Positions 33,150-44,688 of a DNA stretch of 64,000 nucleotides are shown piece after piece (the stretch's first letter is position 1; each line of letters begins with the position of its first letter). The stretch is from NCBI RefSeq assembly GCF_001039355.2, contig NW_019775058.1:260162-324161 (forward strand). The letters run 5' to 3'. This stretch comes from Lingula anatina (taxonomy: Eukaryota > Brachiopoda > Lingulata > Lingulida > Lingulidae). The position numbers and the translations under genes are program-made. The notes under the pieces are model-generated. The model worked only from the letters and a program-made list of their open reading frames with translations, had not been told where the DNA came from and searched no databases.

Positions 33150-33870
33150 AATGTTAGTATATGGGGACTTACTAGTATTCCCAATGCAAATGGCATTCAC
33201 CTTGCGGTTTTCACACCAGGTGCTTATGTCGTAGAGGTAATAAGGGTGTGAGAAACACTGACAAACAAACCTTATTTGATAATGAACAATATCTTCCTGA
33301 CAGATTTTGGAATGCAATGCATTAGTATTCCTAGGGTTAATGACAGTCATCTTGGATTTTCTTGAAATAAACACTTGTATTCCACCAGATATATATCACT
33401 CAGGAAATAAGAAAAAGAAAAACCTGGAAAACAAGCCTAAACCAATTTGCAGTAATTGAAACCGTTGTGCTAGTATTTCTCTGGCAAATGTTGAATGTTT
33501 CTCAAATATCAAGGAACACACATTTGTAATTCACTTGATATAGGGGTTATGACAATGTAAGAAACACTTACAAACGAATTTTTAATTTATTTTTCTACTT
33601 TATGATGGACCACATATTCTCTTAAAGTAATTGAAACCCGTGTGTCATTATTCCAATGGCAAATGACAGCCGTCTTGGATTTTCTAAAAATGCACAAGGA
33701 TCCACTTTAATTGTAAACCACCGCGGGTATATATTATGCGAGTAATAAGAATGTGACAAACTTGGAAAAATAAACTGAATTTAACTTTAATCCTTTTTTT
33801 ATTTTGTAATGGACAGTATGTTTCTCTGGTAGTAATTGAAACTCAGTATTCCTGTAAGATTTATATTACC
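33150..33870. repeat. Degenerate long tandem repeat (unit about 200 bp)
   Basis: The phrases AGTATTCC, CAAATG(G/A)CA or AATGACAG, TCTTGGATTTTCT, a poly-A region, AAACACT(G/T)ACAAAC and AGTAATTGAAAC recur in the same order about four times with heavy divergence. An old satellite-like array or tandemly duplicated element. Confidence 0.55.
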
Positions 33871-33884
33871 TTTGATTGTGTTAT

Positions 33885-34098
33885 ACCCTATTTCCATAGA
33901 TTAGATCGACCTACTTTAGATCGACCTACCTCCCTGGGGGTTCACGCTAAATAGCTGTCAGCCGGGCGGACACGAAAGTTAATTACCCCTTATAGCTTGC
34001 AGTAGGCGGGGACGGATACTTAAGGGGGATTATCTGACAGTAATCTAGTGAGACTCCCCGCGGTGATAGATCGATCTAAAGTTGTGGGAACAGACCCT
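33885..34098. mobile_element. Possible MITE with TTTAGATCGA inverted ends
   Basis: The left end reads CCCTATTTCCATAGATTAGATCGACC, with TTTAGATCGACCTAC repeated at once. The right end on the other strand reads CTGTTCCCACAACTTTAGATCGATC. The inner 10 bases match well and the outer ones imperfectly. Non-coding inside. Confidence 0.55.
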
Positions 34099-34339
34099 TA
34101 GATGAGCCGGGTGATGCATCCAGCACAACTTATGCAAAATTTGCGTAACTGGCTCCATCGCACACACCCTAGTTTTGTTACATGTACTTATGACTTAACC
34201 TTCCACACTAGCACTATTCTTAATAGCACTGTATTTTTTATTGCCAAAATGCTATGAATGGCTTCTGTTGTCAAGGAGGATCAGTGAAAATCTACTGACT
34301 TACATGTAGTACATAGTCCAAACAAGAAACCATCAGCCT

Positions 34340-34760
34340 ATAATTAATCACCAGACATTTACCAGATAAAGCAAGCTAGCCACTATACTGATGAGCATCT
34401 GCTAGATGGCCAGTCTGAAATCAATGTATGCAAGGATGCCCCTGATTTAATCAGAGCCAAAATACAGTCAAGGCACACATCTAGCCCCTGGTACACCCTA
34501 TGGATTCAGACCTCCCGTGGCAAAACTATATCCATCAGTGGCAGGTACTGTTGGTGTAAAGTAGGTGCTCAGACGGTTGGTACTCAGTACTGTAGTATGT
34601 GGGGTTTGCCATGAGGCAGGGATACAATCGAAAATTACGTTGTGGAGAAGGCTGTTTGGATGCTTCATGTTAACCAACATCAAATGATGACAGTATAAGA
34701 GAGATCGAAAGTGTTTTGGACAGCACATCTGATTAATAATCTATGGATTCTTATATATAT
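34340..34760 (+). pseudogene. Transposon-like protein fragment with a CxC…G-A…VG motif
   Basis: One open stretch reads LIRAKIQSRHTSS…YTLWIQ then SGRYCWCKVGAQTVGTQYC and soon a stop. It recalls SWIM-like zinc-binding segments (CxC…CxH) found in proteins of invertebrate DNA transposons, where the last pair would be a Cys and His that are not intact here. Treated as a decayed fragment. Confidence 0.4.
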
Positions 34761-35532
34761 ATTTTTATTTTCATATTTATATATTTTGTATAATGTGACT
34801 ATTGCAGTGCGTTCTATACAAGGTCCATATCACACATATAATCATGTGAAGTACTTTTTTTGATTAATTAATTTCATTGTCATACAGATTATTGACCATA
34901 ATTGTTACTATGTATACTTTTTTATTCAGTATTTACTTTAACCTTATCATTATTTTTGGACAATATATACCTTGTTTAAATCATGGTTATTGGAAACATT
35001 CCAAGTGCTTTTACAAACGATTTTTTTTTTTGTTACTGCAACAGCTTTTTGTAAATTGGTCATCAATACAATTATTTAGACCAACAAATGCTGGGTTCGG
35101 GGAAAAGTTACATAAAATGAATAAATATGCTTAAACAAGTATATATAGTAGAGTGAAATCAGTGATGGCTTCTGTGAGAAAATTACATAACACATCACCC
35201 CACCCTTTCTTCTCTAGAATGAAAAAAATACAATTTGTTTCCCATGTACTTGTGCCACACTACAAGTATTTAACATATAACTCCTTTTTACACCAAATGA
35301 CACGCTTCAATAAAAAATATTTAAAATATTTATGTAATATATGTGCTAAAACAAGTTGCTCTGACTTATTAGACTGCATACAACAGGTAACCCAAGCTAC
35401 CCCCCACATATAACCCAATTAAATACCGATACCTCAAACCAAATATTCTTTTACACGCAACAAATATATGCATAAACTTTATAATAGCAAATCATTTTTA
35501 AAATTTAAAGATGGCATTTTGCCAATGTGTTA

Positions 35533-35820
35533 TAGTGAGGAAAAACGACAACAGTCTGGAGCTTTCAAACGTTTATTCACCGACTCTCTCTTCATACAAC
35601 TTCACAAATATTTAAACTCAATTTCTAAGTACTGATCACGCATTTACTTGTTTTCTTTTCCATTGTCTTTGCATGATTACAAAATATTTTCCATTTGCAT
35701 GTTGCAAGTCACCATGCAACATTTCCGTGTTAGGTAATCCCTAAGAGACTTGTTTTCAGTTAAAGATATCTAAAATATTATTTGGATTACTCATGCTTGG
35801 ACCTTATCCGAAACTCAGTT
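35533..35820 (+). repeat. Dispersed repeat R1, copy 2
   Basis: See the copy at 27895; same orientation. Begins TAGTGAGGAAAAACGACAAC and ends near ATGCTTGGACCTTATC. Confidence 0.65.
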
Positions 35821-35865
35821 TTCAAAATGTTATAAAAAATGATCAAACGTTATCAAAATGATAAA

Positions 35866-36040
35866 ACGACTTTATAGAAAATACTTTTCTCTCAAAATGG
35901 TGAAAGTGACGATCTCAAAATGATGTTAGCACCTCTCTCAAAAAAATTTTTTTTCTTGTCAAAATGTTGAAAGTGACAATTTGAAAATGATGTAAGCACC
36001 TCGCAAAATTTTTTTTCTTGTCAAAATGATACTTTCATCA
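35866..36040. repeat. Tandem repeat with TCAAAATGATG and GTGAAAGTGAC phrases
   Basis: About three degenerate units of roughly 65 bp, each with TCAAAATG(A/G)TG, AAAGTGAC and a TTTTTTTCTTG run. Confidence 0.6.
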
Positions 36041-36144
36041 TTTTTGTTCAAACAGCGTTCCATACTTTAATTGTTATCTGTAATAAGTGAAAGCGTAAGT
36101 CATTCGCTTTACAACATATGGTTACCAGCACTCATTCTTTGTTT

Positions 36145-36615
36145 TCAGTGCCACTTGCTGTTTGGGAAGTGCCTGGGCCTACTGTTGAACAATTTAGTGG
36201 TGCTTATTATCTTTTGAGCTTCCTTTTGGAATGAATTTGGAACGACTAAAATGGCCGTATCAGTTGTGCCTGGGGTTTTAATTGGGCGCTCTATTCACCT
36301 TTGGTCAGGCTTACATTCCATTTGCGCAATACGATATATCGGTGTACTTTACCTGGCCAAGGCAAGATATGATAAAAAAAAATTTCATATGTTATCTGAA
36401 TTATCAGCTTTTTATCAATGTGATACTTTGAGACAATTGTTTTAGTATCCAGAGGTTAATCAAGTGTTATTACGTACTGTACGTAACTATAAATGCTGTA
36501 ACTTAAGACACTATGTGCTTAAAATTTCTTGGGAATACGTTTTGTGTTTGCTTTTTAATACTAAGTTTTAATCATGAATACCTATTTTTTTTAAAGAATA
36601 TTCAATGTATATGAC
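36145..36615 (+). repeat. Dispersed repeat R2, copy 1
   Basis: Matches 37720-38110: GGGAAGTGCCTGG(G/T)CCTACT, GAACAATTTAGTGGTG, TTTTAATTGGGCG / TTTTATTGGGCG, then TCCATxTGCGCAAT. Both copies have reading-frame damage relative to each other. Confidence 0.7.
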
Positions 36616-37087
36616 ATGTACATGTACCTTGATTAAAAACGTACTATATCAATCTTCAAAAATAAATCGTATATTTAATTTGCTGTTTCAGTAAATGTAA
36701 GGTTTTCATCAAGAAAATTGAATTAAAAAAATTGAAAGTAATGGGAAGTAATTCAGATTTTTAGTAGTTTATTAATACTTCCTTTTTTCTTTTTAACATC
36801 AATTTAGTCTCAATAAAAAGCATAATTAATTAATTATTAGTTGGTATCTTATCATTGCAGAAATGATTAAACAAAAAATAAATCACCAAATTTAATCTGG
36901 AAATCTAATCAACGTTATGTGCCTTCCATGCAATATATGACTTATTAGTGATCCCGCAGGTGTTCGAATCCATTTTTAGACCCGAACCCTACACACAACG
37001 AATTTCCAGAAACAATTTAGGAGTCTTTCATTAACTCAAATAATGCGAAAAAGAATTACGAAAAAGGAAAAGCACAAAAAGAAAGGA

Positions 37088-38296
37088 GTAAATATTATTG
37101 TAAATAATTAATCAAATTGATATTAATCATTCGTAAGTTATTCATAAGCGTTACGCAACACTCTGCAATTTTTACACCAGCATTGTCAAAGATTTGTCAC
37201 ATTACAACGATTATACATTAAATTGATTAAGCTCGAGTGATATCATGACCCTGAATTTACAAAATGCTGTTTTGTCACGATTGGTAAACTATCCAAAGAG
37301 TATGCGAAAAATAAAATACAATATTTTCCACGGTCGCATGTACCTTGCATATGGATATGAAATCTTTCAAATCATGCATGTGTCCCAACACTCGCACGGC
37401 CGAATGTGACATTTCACGCGTTATTGTATAAAGAAAAAAAGAGACAGACTTAACATTGGTATTCCTTTATGGTTCACCTTACACACATATAACACATATT
37501 CTATACAATAAAACAACGCCATATACATACATGTAACTATCAATTTTACACCTTTCACCTATAGCATGTGAACAATTCCCCCCTTTTCCATCTAAACCTA
37601 TACTTTTCACACGAACATTGGGTCTACATGCGAGGTCATTTGATAAAAAAATCAGTATGTAGACTCTACACCCGATGTAAACTTGCTACTGAAATCCGAC
37701 TGTACTAAATTTGTTTCGCAGTTTCACTTACTGCTTGGGAAGTGCCTGGTCCTACTATTGAACAATTTAGTGGTGTCTTGCGGTCTCTCGTTTTTGGGCC
37801 TCCAGTTGGACTGAGCTTGAAGCAAAACGCAATTAGAAAATGGCTGCATCTGTTGGGTTTTGGGTTTTTATTGGGCGATCTATATTTACCTTCGGTCAGA
37901 TCTAGATTCCATGTGCGCAATAGATAAGATAAAAACCTTTTCCATACAGGTATGTTATCTGAACTGTCAGCTTTTCATCAATAATTCAGATACCAATGCC
38001 ATTTGTTTTTTTACCCAAAGGTTAGTCAAGTGTAATTACATATGTAACTGTAATACTGAGTTTGAATAATGAATAGCTTAATTAAATATTAGACATTGTA
38101 TATTAGACACAGAATCTTATAACGACACATATCATCACATTTCGGTCATACTCAAAGTTAATCAATTTAATGCATCATGGTTGGAATGTGCCCAATCTAG
38201 GACAATGCTGATGTAAGAATTCCAGAGTGTTGCGTAAGGCTTATTTAAACCTCATGAATGATTAATATCAGTTTGATTAATTATTTACAATAGTAT
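37088..38296. mobile_element. 1.2-kb element with about 150-bp imperfect inverted repeats
   Basis: Arm 1 (37088-37245) contains TTGTAAATAATTAATCAAAT and AGCGTTACGCAACACTCTGC. Arm 2 (38145-38296), on the other strand, carries the same series: TTGTAAATAATTAATCAAAC, GAATGATTAATATCA's complement, and GCCTTACGCAACACTCTGGA. Inside lies repeat R2 copy 2 (37720-38110). No transposase is visible, so a non-autonomous foldback or long-TIR transposon is the likely class. Confidence 0.65.
37720..38110 (+). repeat. Dispersed repeat R2, copy 2 (inside the 1.2-kb element)
   Basis: Partner of 36145-36615. An ORF of about 60 codons crosses it (contains AWEVPGPTIEQFSGVL) but copy 1 does not keep it open, so coding is doubtful. 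Confidence 0.65.
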
Positions 38297-38487
38297 CGTA
38301 ACAGGACTATAGCTCGGGTTTGATATTGGTTTATTCTCATACAAATAGCTGTAAAAATATTATACACAAATTAATTTTAAACAATGACATGTACAAAATT
38401 TGAAAAAAGTAAGACGAAAGACATGGAAGACAGAACAAAGAGAAACAATAGTATAAGAGTTAATATAATAAACAATGCCAAAACACC

Positions 38488-38488
38488 A

Positions 38489-38523
<35 letters not shown>

Positions 38524-38524
38524 A
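38488..38524. repeat. (AATA)n microsatellite
   Basis: About nine AAAT units. Confidence 0.9.
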
Positions 38525-38579
38525 GTAAGAAATATGAAATTTAAACCGTGGATTGATCCTTGATTTGATATAATTACAC

Positions 38580-38760
38580 TCACCTGCAAGAGTACAAGAA
38601 CAATTATTTCAACTATTCCAGCCTGCAACGTCAGCCTGCAACTTTCAGGTGCAAGTGCAAATGGTTTATGGGGCGTGGTCTTCAAACCCGTGACATCCAC
38701 GGACGCAAACGAACATCCACGACACACACCGAACACAATCACAACAATCACAACAAACAC
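38580..38760 (-). other. Possible first coding exon with a signal-peptide-like start
   Basis: Minus-strand ORF starts MFVVIVVIVFGVCRGCSFAS, like a signal peptide, and runs to a gtgagt donor after VLVLLQ (exon end near 38583). No matching downstream exon was found and the family is unknown. Chance is possible. Confidence 0.22.
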
Positions 38761-39068
38761 AACATATCAGGGGCTCAAACCTTACTTACAGTATTATAAT
38801 CCTTTCTTTCTGTGCTTTTCATTTTTGATAATTCTTTGTTGCATTATCTGAATTAGTGAAAAATTCTTAAATTATTTCTAGAAATCCTTGATCTCAGATA
38901 AGGACTTTAATCTCATGTATGACTAATCAGTTATGCCTCGAAGACGCTTTACGCTGAAGGTAACTTGGAGTATTGTCAAATTTACCAAACTAAAAGCGGA
39001 TCCTTTATTTTGGTAATTTGATGATAGAGATATTATTGTAAACTATTGTCACGTAAACCAAATTAGTG

Positions 39069-39187
39069 TAGTCAAAGATTAATTCATGTATCCCAATTAT
39101 TGTAGTCAAAGATTAATTCATGTATCCCAATTTTTGTAATCAAAGATTAATTCATGTATCCCAATTATTGTGGTCAAAGATCAATCC
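39069..39187. repeat. Tandem repeat, 37-bp unit, about 3.2 copies
   Basis: Unit GTCAAAGATTAATTCATGTA then TCCCAATTATTGTA, with single-base changes between copies. Confidence 0.92.
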
Positions 39188-40470
39188 ATAATCCCATTAA
39201 AAATACATCGTCTATGGTGACAGGCTTTTTTTTGAAATCTAGAAGAAAGTGAACTGATTGCTTTTTCGCCCTCAGAAGTATAGGGAGCCCACATGCATAT
39301 GATATTGGTCAGACCTATAAGCCTCTTTTGGTAGGGAATATTGAGTGAGGAATTTAGCCTAGGTGTACTGTGCCCTGCATATGACGACATATGATGACGT
39401 TTCGATAACAATAGATTCAAGTAACTGCTTGCAGATCTAAGGTGTGAATCTCCAATGAATCTGAGAGTGGTTGCCCTATTGTAACATTTCCAAAGGTCTG
39501 CCTCGTTCATAAACATATTCCTTTAGTTCCCCATTTCCACTGTCCTCCAACTTTCCACCAGCGTCCATTCATGTATTCCTTAATAGTTGCCCTATTACAG
39601 TTTCTCCCCTCTCTCCTCACCTTCTGTTTCTCTGTATTCTCGTGGTAAAAATAGCGAAACAAATAGATTTTTTGTGGATTCCACAGGGGTATGCTTTCTT
39701 TCGTCCAGTATCATGGTATCTTTATGCTTCAAAGTCCGTGTAATTTAAGTATACTGTACCCTAATGAACATCACAATATGCGACGTAGGTTCCATTAAAG
39801 AAATCTCTCACCGGACACACCATGGATTCATTACCTGTCACCTCAATTCGAAAATTACTTCACCCGGACGACAACACGGTCTTATTTGTCGAGATCTTTG
39901 TACTTTCTTCTATTAAGACATATATAATATGGGTTTTAGACATTGCCACGTTGACACTGTAACTGTAATTCTCAGTCATGTTTAAGTAGCCAAAGTCTAT
40001 TTTCAGCACTAGGGTTGAAACTCGACCAGGCACGTTTCAGTTGTTCCTTCTCAGTAACAGCCGTTTTCTTCGTAAGATCATTCTCTTGATACTCATGGGT
40101 CGTTTCACCGTTGAATGGACCCATATCGGGTTCTGTTGTTCTCCCAAAATTCGACCAGGTTCGTCCTAGTTGTTTCTTTTCAGAAACATCATTTTCATTT
40201 TTGACCGAGCCGTGTACATTGTACATCTGTACGTCTGTTGGTCATATCATGTTTTAATTGAACCCCATCGGGTTTCTTTGCTTTCCTTGACGGCTGGATA
40301 GCAATATCTGTATTGTGAAATTCAAACCAAACCAAGGCAGAATAAAAAAATAAACAATAATAAAAAATAATAATAATAATAAAAACATTGCAAGACCCAT
40401 AACATAAAATACACCAGCACGACTTGTTAAAACACCTATTTCCATATTTTGTAAGTATGGCGTCAGTCAA
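39181..40470 (-). pseudogene. NXPE-like / PC-esterase-like gene remnant
   Basis: Read right to left, the pieces follow the order of NXPE family proteins. First a signal-anchor-like hydrophobic stretch (40340-40410), then a charged stem with EQLKRAWSSFNPSAENRLWL. Next, in another frame, ENYSYSVNVAM … VCPVRDFFNGTYVAYCDVH, like the immunoglobulin/filamin-type domain. After that come MNGRWWKVGGQWKWGTKGIC and, after another frame change, DLWKCYNRATTLRFIGDSHL with the GDSH block of the SGNH/PC-esterase fold. At least three frame changes and three in-frame stops interrupt it (TGA, TAG, TAA within the middle domain), and no intron boundaries explain them. Most likely a dead gene. The later Asp-His catalytic part is not seen. 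Confidence 0.6.
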
Positions 40471-41404
40471 TGTTGTCTCTTATTTTGAAACTCTCCTGTC
40501 ATTTGCCTATTATGGACGTTTTGTTCCACTATGATTTGCCTCGATCACTCTACACTTATGTGCACGGCTTCTTGGCAAAATAGACCAAGATCTATCACCG
40601 GTAGGTTTCGTTCGGTGATGATCTGAATGCTTCAGAAGCAAGTATCTCCCAGTGTGAATATATGGATTGTTGAATTAATCTTTCCACAGTCAGTTTTTAT
40701 CTCAATATTTTCTTACCGTCTAATTTTACTCAAGAGCCTTCTTCAGGACAAACTGGTCATGCGCTGATGTTCTAACGCTCAGTTGTAATCATTGGACAAT
40801 TATCCTATGAATGTGAATACAGTATTTTTATATATGACAACATAACAAAACTACCGACTGCATTTTGCAGCCTTATCTGCCTCCCTTGTTTTAAGCTTTA
40901 ATTTGTTCCAAACATTTCTCTGATATAAAATGAATACATTTATGGTTTTAATGTTACCACAACATGCGGAGTGGATTCTTATAACGACCCGTTTTTTAAA
41001 ATTTGTTTTAAGGTGCCAATAATCTACACTCCCCTCCCAAAAAATGTCACCCTAACGCAATGCGTAAAGTGATACAGTAAATCATGTCATAATCCAGTGA
41101 TCTTTATTCAACCTCTAAAAGGATTTTCTTCACTAAAATTTACTGATTGTACAACCAGTGAATAAATTAACCATAGTTAAAAAATCAAAGCCACATTTTA
41201 GTATTCTGTATTGTATCGTCTGGATTGGAGGACACACCTGTCTCGTCGGTGCGTGAGTCAATAAGCTGTTAAGAACAACCCGACCTTTTGGCGATGCGAA
41301 GGACTGTTAATTGTTCACCTGCTTGACTGTCTACTTGCCTGAATAAATTAATGTTCATTATTTATTCTTCAATTTTGGGGCGAGAGTTGAAGGTGTATGG
41401 AAGC
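40471..41404. other. Intergenic region, no gene recognised
   Basis: AT-rich, short ORFs only. Its right end carries the first copy of the block repeated across the N gap. Confidence 0.45.
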
Positions 41405-41673
41405 GGCTCGTTGGTCTAGGGGTATGATTCTCGCTTTGGGTGCGAGAGGTCCCGGGTTCAAATCCCGGACGAGCCCGTCAAGTTTTTATTACTCGTTTCG
41501 TTCATTCACTGAGGCATTAAGATAAATATTTTGACATGTCGTGGTAATTGTCACCTGAAAATCACGCTGTTCTTGCCTTCCATTTCCAGACACAGAGACG
41601 CATTGCTCAATGTGTTTAGTTCTGTGTTTGTTTTTGAATGCTCAAAGCCGCAGAAAAAATCGCGATGTATACG
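41212..41673. repeat. Left copy of a 462-bp block repeated across the N gap
   Basis: Matches 41745-42206 at the same length, with one difference seen (T/C near 41500). It holds one tRNA-Pro. Confidence 0.9.
41405..41476 (+). tRNA. tRNA-Pro (UGG)
   Basis: 72 nt. The acceptor GGCTCGT pairs with ACGAGCC. Anticodon arm CTCGC-TTTGGGT-GCGAG gives anticodon TGG. The T arm has GGTTCAAATCC (B box); the A box is TGGTCTAGGGG. A TTTTT run follows shortly, a likely Pol III stop. No intron and no encoded CCA, as usual in animals. Probably the same gene as 41938-42009. Confidence 0.95.
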
Positions 41674-41744
41674 NNNNNNNNNNNNNNNNNNNNNNNNNNN
41701 NNNNNNNNNNNNNNNNNNNNNNNNNNNNNNNNNNNNNNNNNNNN
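41674..41744. other. Assembly gap (71 N) between identical flanks
   Basis: The sequence ending at the gap and the one starting after it are the same 462-bp block, so the true gap size may be negative. Confidence 0.9.
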
Positions 41745-41937
41745 TGTATCGTCTGGATTGGAGGACACACCTGTCTCGTCGGTGCGTGAGTCAATAAGCT
41801 GTTAAGAACAACCCGACCTTTTGGCGATGCGAAGGACTGTTAATTGTTCACCTGCTTGACTGTCTACTTGCCTGAATAAATTAATGTTCATTATTTATTC
41901 TTCAATTTTGGGGCGAGAGTTGAAGGTGTATGGAAGC

Positions 41938-42009
41938 GGCTCGTTGGTCTAGGGGTATGATTCTCGCTTTGGGTGCGAGAGGTCCCGGGTTCAAATCCCG
42001 GACGAGCCC
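41938..42009 (+). tRNA. tRNA-Pro (UGG), second copy
   Basis: Identical to 41405-41476 and in the same repeated 462-bp block on the far side of the gap. Likely an assembly duplicate of that gene. Confidence 0.93.
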
Positions 42010-42473
42010 GTCAAGTTTTTATTACTCGTTTCGTCCATTCACTGAGGCATTAAGATAAATATTTTGACATGTCGTGGTAATTGTCACCTGAAAATCACGC
42101 TGTTCTTGCCTTCCATTTCCAGACACAGAGACGCATTGCTCAATGTGTTTAGTTCTGTGTTTGTTTTTGAATGCTCAAAGCCGCAGAAAAAATCGCGATG
42201 TATACGATAGGCACACAGGCAAAAAGCGCCCATCATCTAAATTATCTTTTCTGCCTTTCCGTAAAAGGCTTGGAAATCACAGCATCATGGTTTAATTGGT
42301 TTTTGTTTGATATAAAATGCAATGACTTTCAATTTGAGCTAACAAAAATAATTCCTTTTGTTCTGTCCCCGCAAATTAAACTTCTTTTAGGTACTGTGAC
42401 TCTGCATCAACCTGTATTAATGTTCACAATTAATTAATAAATCTTGCTTTAAATAACACACACCCGTGTCAGC

Positions 42474-42540
42474 GGCTAGTTGTTTTATGGATTCTCACTT
42501 TGGTTTTGACAGGTCCCGAGTTCAAATCCCGGTCGAGCCC
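42474..42540 (+). pseudogene. tRNA-Pro pseudogene
   Basis: GGCTAGT… to CGAGCCC, 67 nt, clearly derived from the nearby tRNA-Pro. The D arm is shortened. The anticodon stem (TCTCAC…TTGACA) no longer pairs. The T arm GGTCCCGAGTTCAAATCCC is nearly intact. Confidence 0.85.
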
Positions 42541-42639
42541 AACAGCATCTTAGTAATCAGTTGAAGAATTTGTTCAAACGTATGGAAGAACATTTTGCCA
42601 TGTCTTACTTACTGCCTCACTGAAACTCTGCTGATTTTT

Positions 42640-44340
42640 AATACATACGAAAAATTGCACCTCAACTGTCGTTAATATTGAAGTAAAAATTATGGAAAAG
42701 TGAAAGAAACCTTGCGGCATAAACAAAGGCATGGAATAACCACCATTCTGTTTTGTTGATTGCCACGTTGTGATGCAACGTCTATGGCACACATTGTTTC
42801 GTCACAAATAATAGACGTCATTTCTTATTAGTGATGCCTTGACTACAGTGTAAATAGAAACGACAGAGAAGAGATATGCATGTAGCAGTTTTCATTTTCA
42901 CTAATCGTTTAAGCAGTAGGACTTGCTTTTCTGCAGTAAAAGGTACGATTTCTTTTTCTTTTTTGCCTCAACCGATATAGTAGCCTATTATGTAGGTATA
43001 TTTCATATATAGAGCATATTCTACAGATTAAAAAAAAAATTCAGTTATGCTTGCAACGGGTATTTGACCAAAACGTGCATCTGAGTTGCGGATCGAGATA
43101 GCCTATATTTTATCGCTGTAAAATAGTTTCGTGGCTTATACTCATGCAGGCACATTATTTTAAAATATGATTTCAAACCATCATTTTCTTTCAATTGTCT
43201 TTATTTGTTCCTCTGTAACAATTCTGTTAGTAGGAGAATGGCATTCGAGTAAGGATACCATGGCATACGTTCTTTCGTTCGATTCTGTCAGCCGTTATGT
43301 TCCGTTTTGCTTTCCTCATTGCCCCTTTTATCCATTTTTCTACACTTCTTGCTTTCTATATTAATTAGACTTGCCCTTTTTTCATATCTCTCTTTTTTCC
43401 ACTGTTTTTTCATGTAGATCAACATTTGAAAAAAAAAAGACGAAAAAGGTTGCCATAGACTAGACCCCAGAAAAGAAAAAAAAAGACCCTAGTTGAAGAT
43501 ATTACTAGAATAAATGTTTTATCAAAGAATCTTTTCTACGATCTTTTTTTCGGATTTTATAAAACATTAAGAAAGTTTTTAATCTGATTAAATTTTATAA
43601 TAATTTCGCCATAGATAGCTGAGCCTGATGAATGAGGAGATGGGTGTAAGATTGTGCTAGGTGAGATATTACGCTACTGGTGCAACACAATTTTATCTAC
43701 CTGGAATCGCCAGATGACAGGCAGTGCGTGCATGTCTTACCTGATGTCTTCTTGAACATTCGAGTATTCGCAGATCTTGAACAATTGTATCTCTGGGATG
43801 AATTCTTCATAATACACCAAAAGAAAACCCGCATTCCAAAAGTCAATTAATCTTGTGTTGACATTATGCTTGGATAGGGGTAAGGTACACAGGCGGCAGA
43901 TTGAAACATATCGGGGTATGACTTGAAATCATGGTTCTGTTGATTGTCAAGTCACTTTATGACACCATAATAAAACATCCATGTTGTACATTGTTTCATC
44001 ACAAACACAAACGTAATTTCCTGACGCAACGTATATGGCACACATTGTTGCGTCACAAAAAGTACATGTCATTCCCTAGCGATGCGTTGACCACAGTGTA
44101 AATAGAAACGACGGAGAAGAGATATGCACGCAGCAGGTTTCATGTTTACGTATTAGTTCAGTAGACCCGAACTCTTTTTTTTGCAGAAAAAGCAGTAAAA
44201 GGTAAGAATCCTCTTTTAACTATGTCAAGCCTATGTTGTGGGCTTTTTTCATAGATTGATCACGTTCTACTGATAAGCAAGGTGATATTTGCAGGCACGC
44301 TAGCATATCATCATAATAACCAGATGTCATAATAACCAGT
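42640..44340. repeat. Duplicated block A between ODC copies
   Basis: Aligns with 50183-51900 (block B) over most of its length, 80-90% by eye. Each block carries an internal direct repeat of the phrase CAGTGTAAATAGAAACGAC followed by AGATATGCA and later GCAGTAAAAGGTA. No gene recognised. Confidence 0.75.
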
Positions 44341-44607
44341 GACAAAAAATAGAACTGACATAAAAACGTATTTGTGGAATGACTGTAGTTTTATCAGTAT
44401 GACACATGCACACCAGCAACTAATGAAAACCGTCTTGAAAACAACGAAATGCTGTTTTGTAAATCAATGGTCAAATAAAGTAAAGCATAATATAGCACGT
44501 TAACACTGCCTTCATTACTTACATGTGTGTCTGTGTTTTATTGTAGACCTTATATATATATTTCAGTTTTCAATGACAGCATCCATGTCCAACTAATTCT
44601 CTATAAG

Positions 44608-44608
<1 letters not shown>

Positions 44609-44650
<42 letters not shown>
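44609..44650. repeat. (TA)n microsatellite
   Basis: About 20 TA units just beyond the ODC2 stop, probably in its 3' UTR. Confidence 0.95.
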
Positions 44651-44651
<1 letters not shown>

Positions 44652-44688
44652 CTAAGATGTGACTATTTCTGTTTTATGACAAGCAAAG

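Larger units (their letters stand above)
34761..37087. other. Intergenic, repeats only
   Basis: Contains R1 copy 2, a tandem array at about 35866-36040 and repeat R2 copy 1. No gene recognised. Confidence 0.45.
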
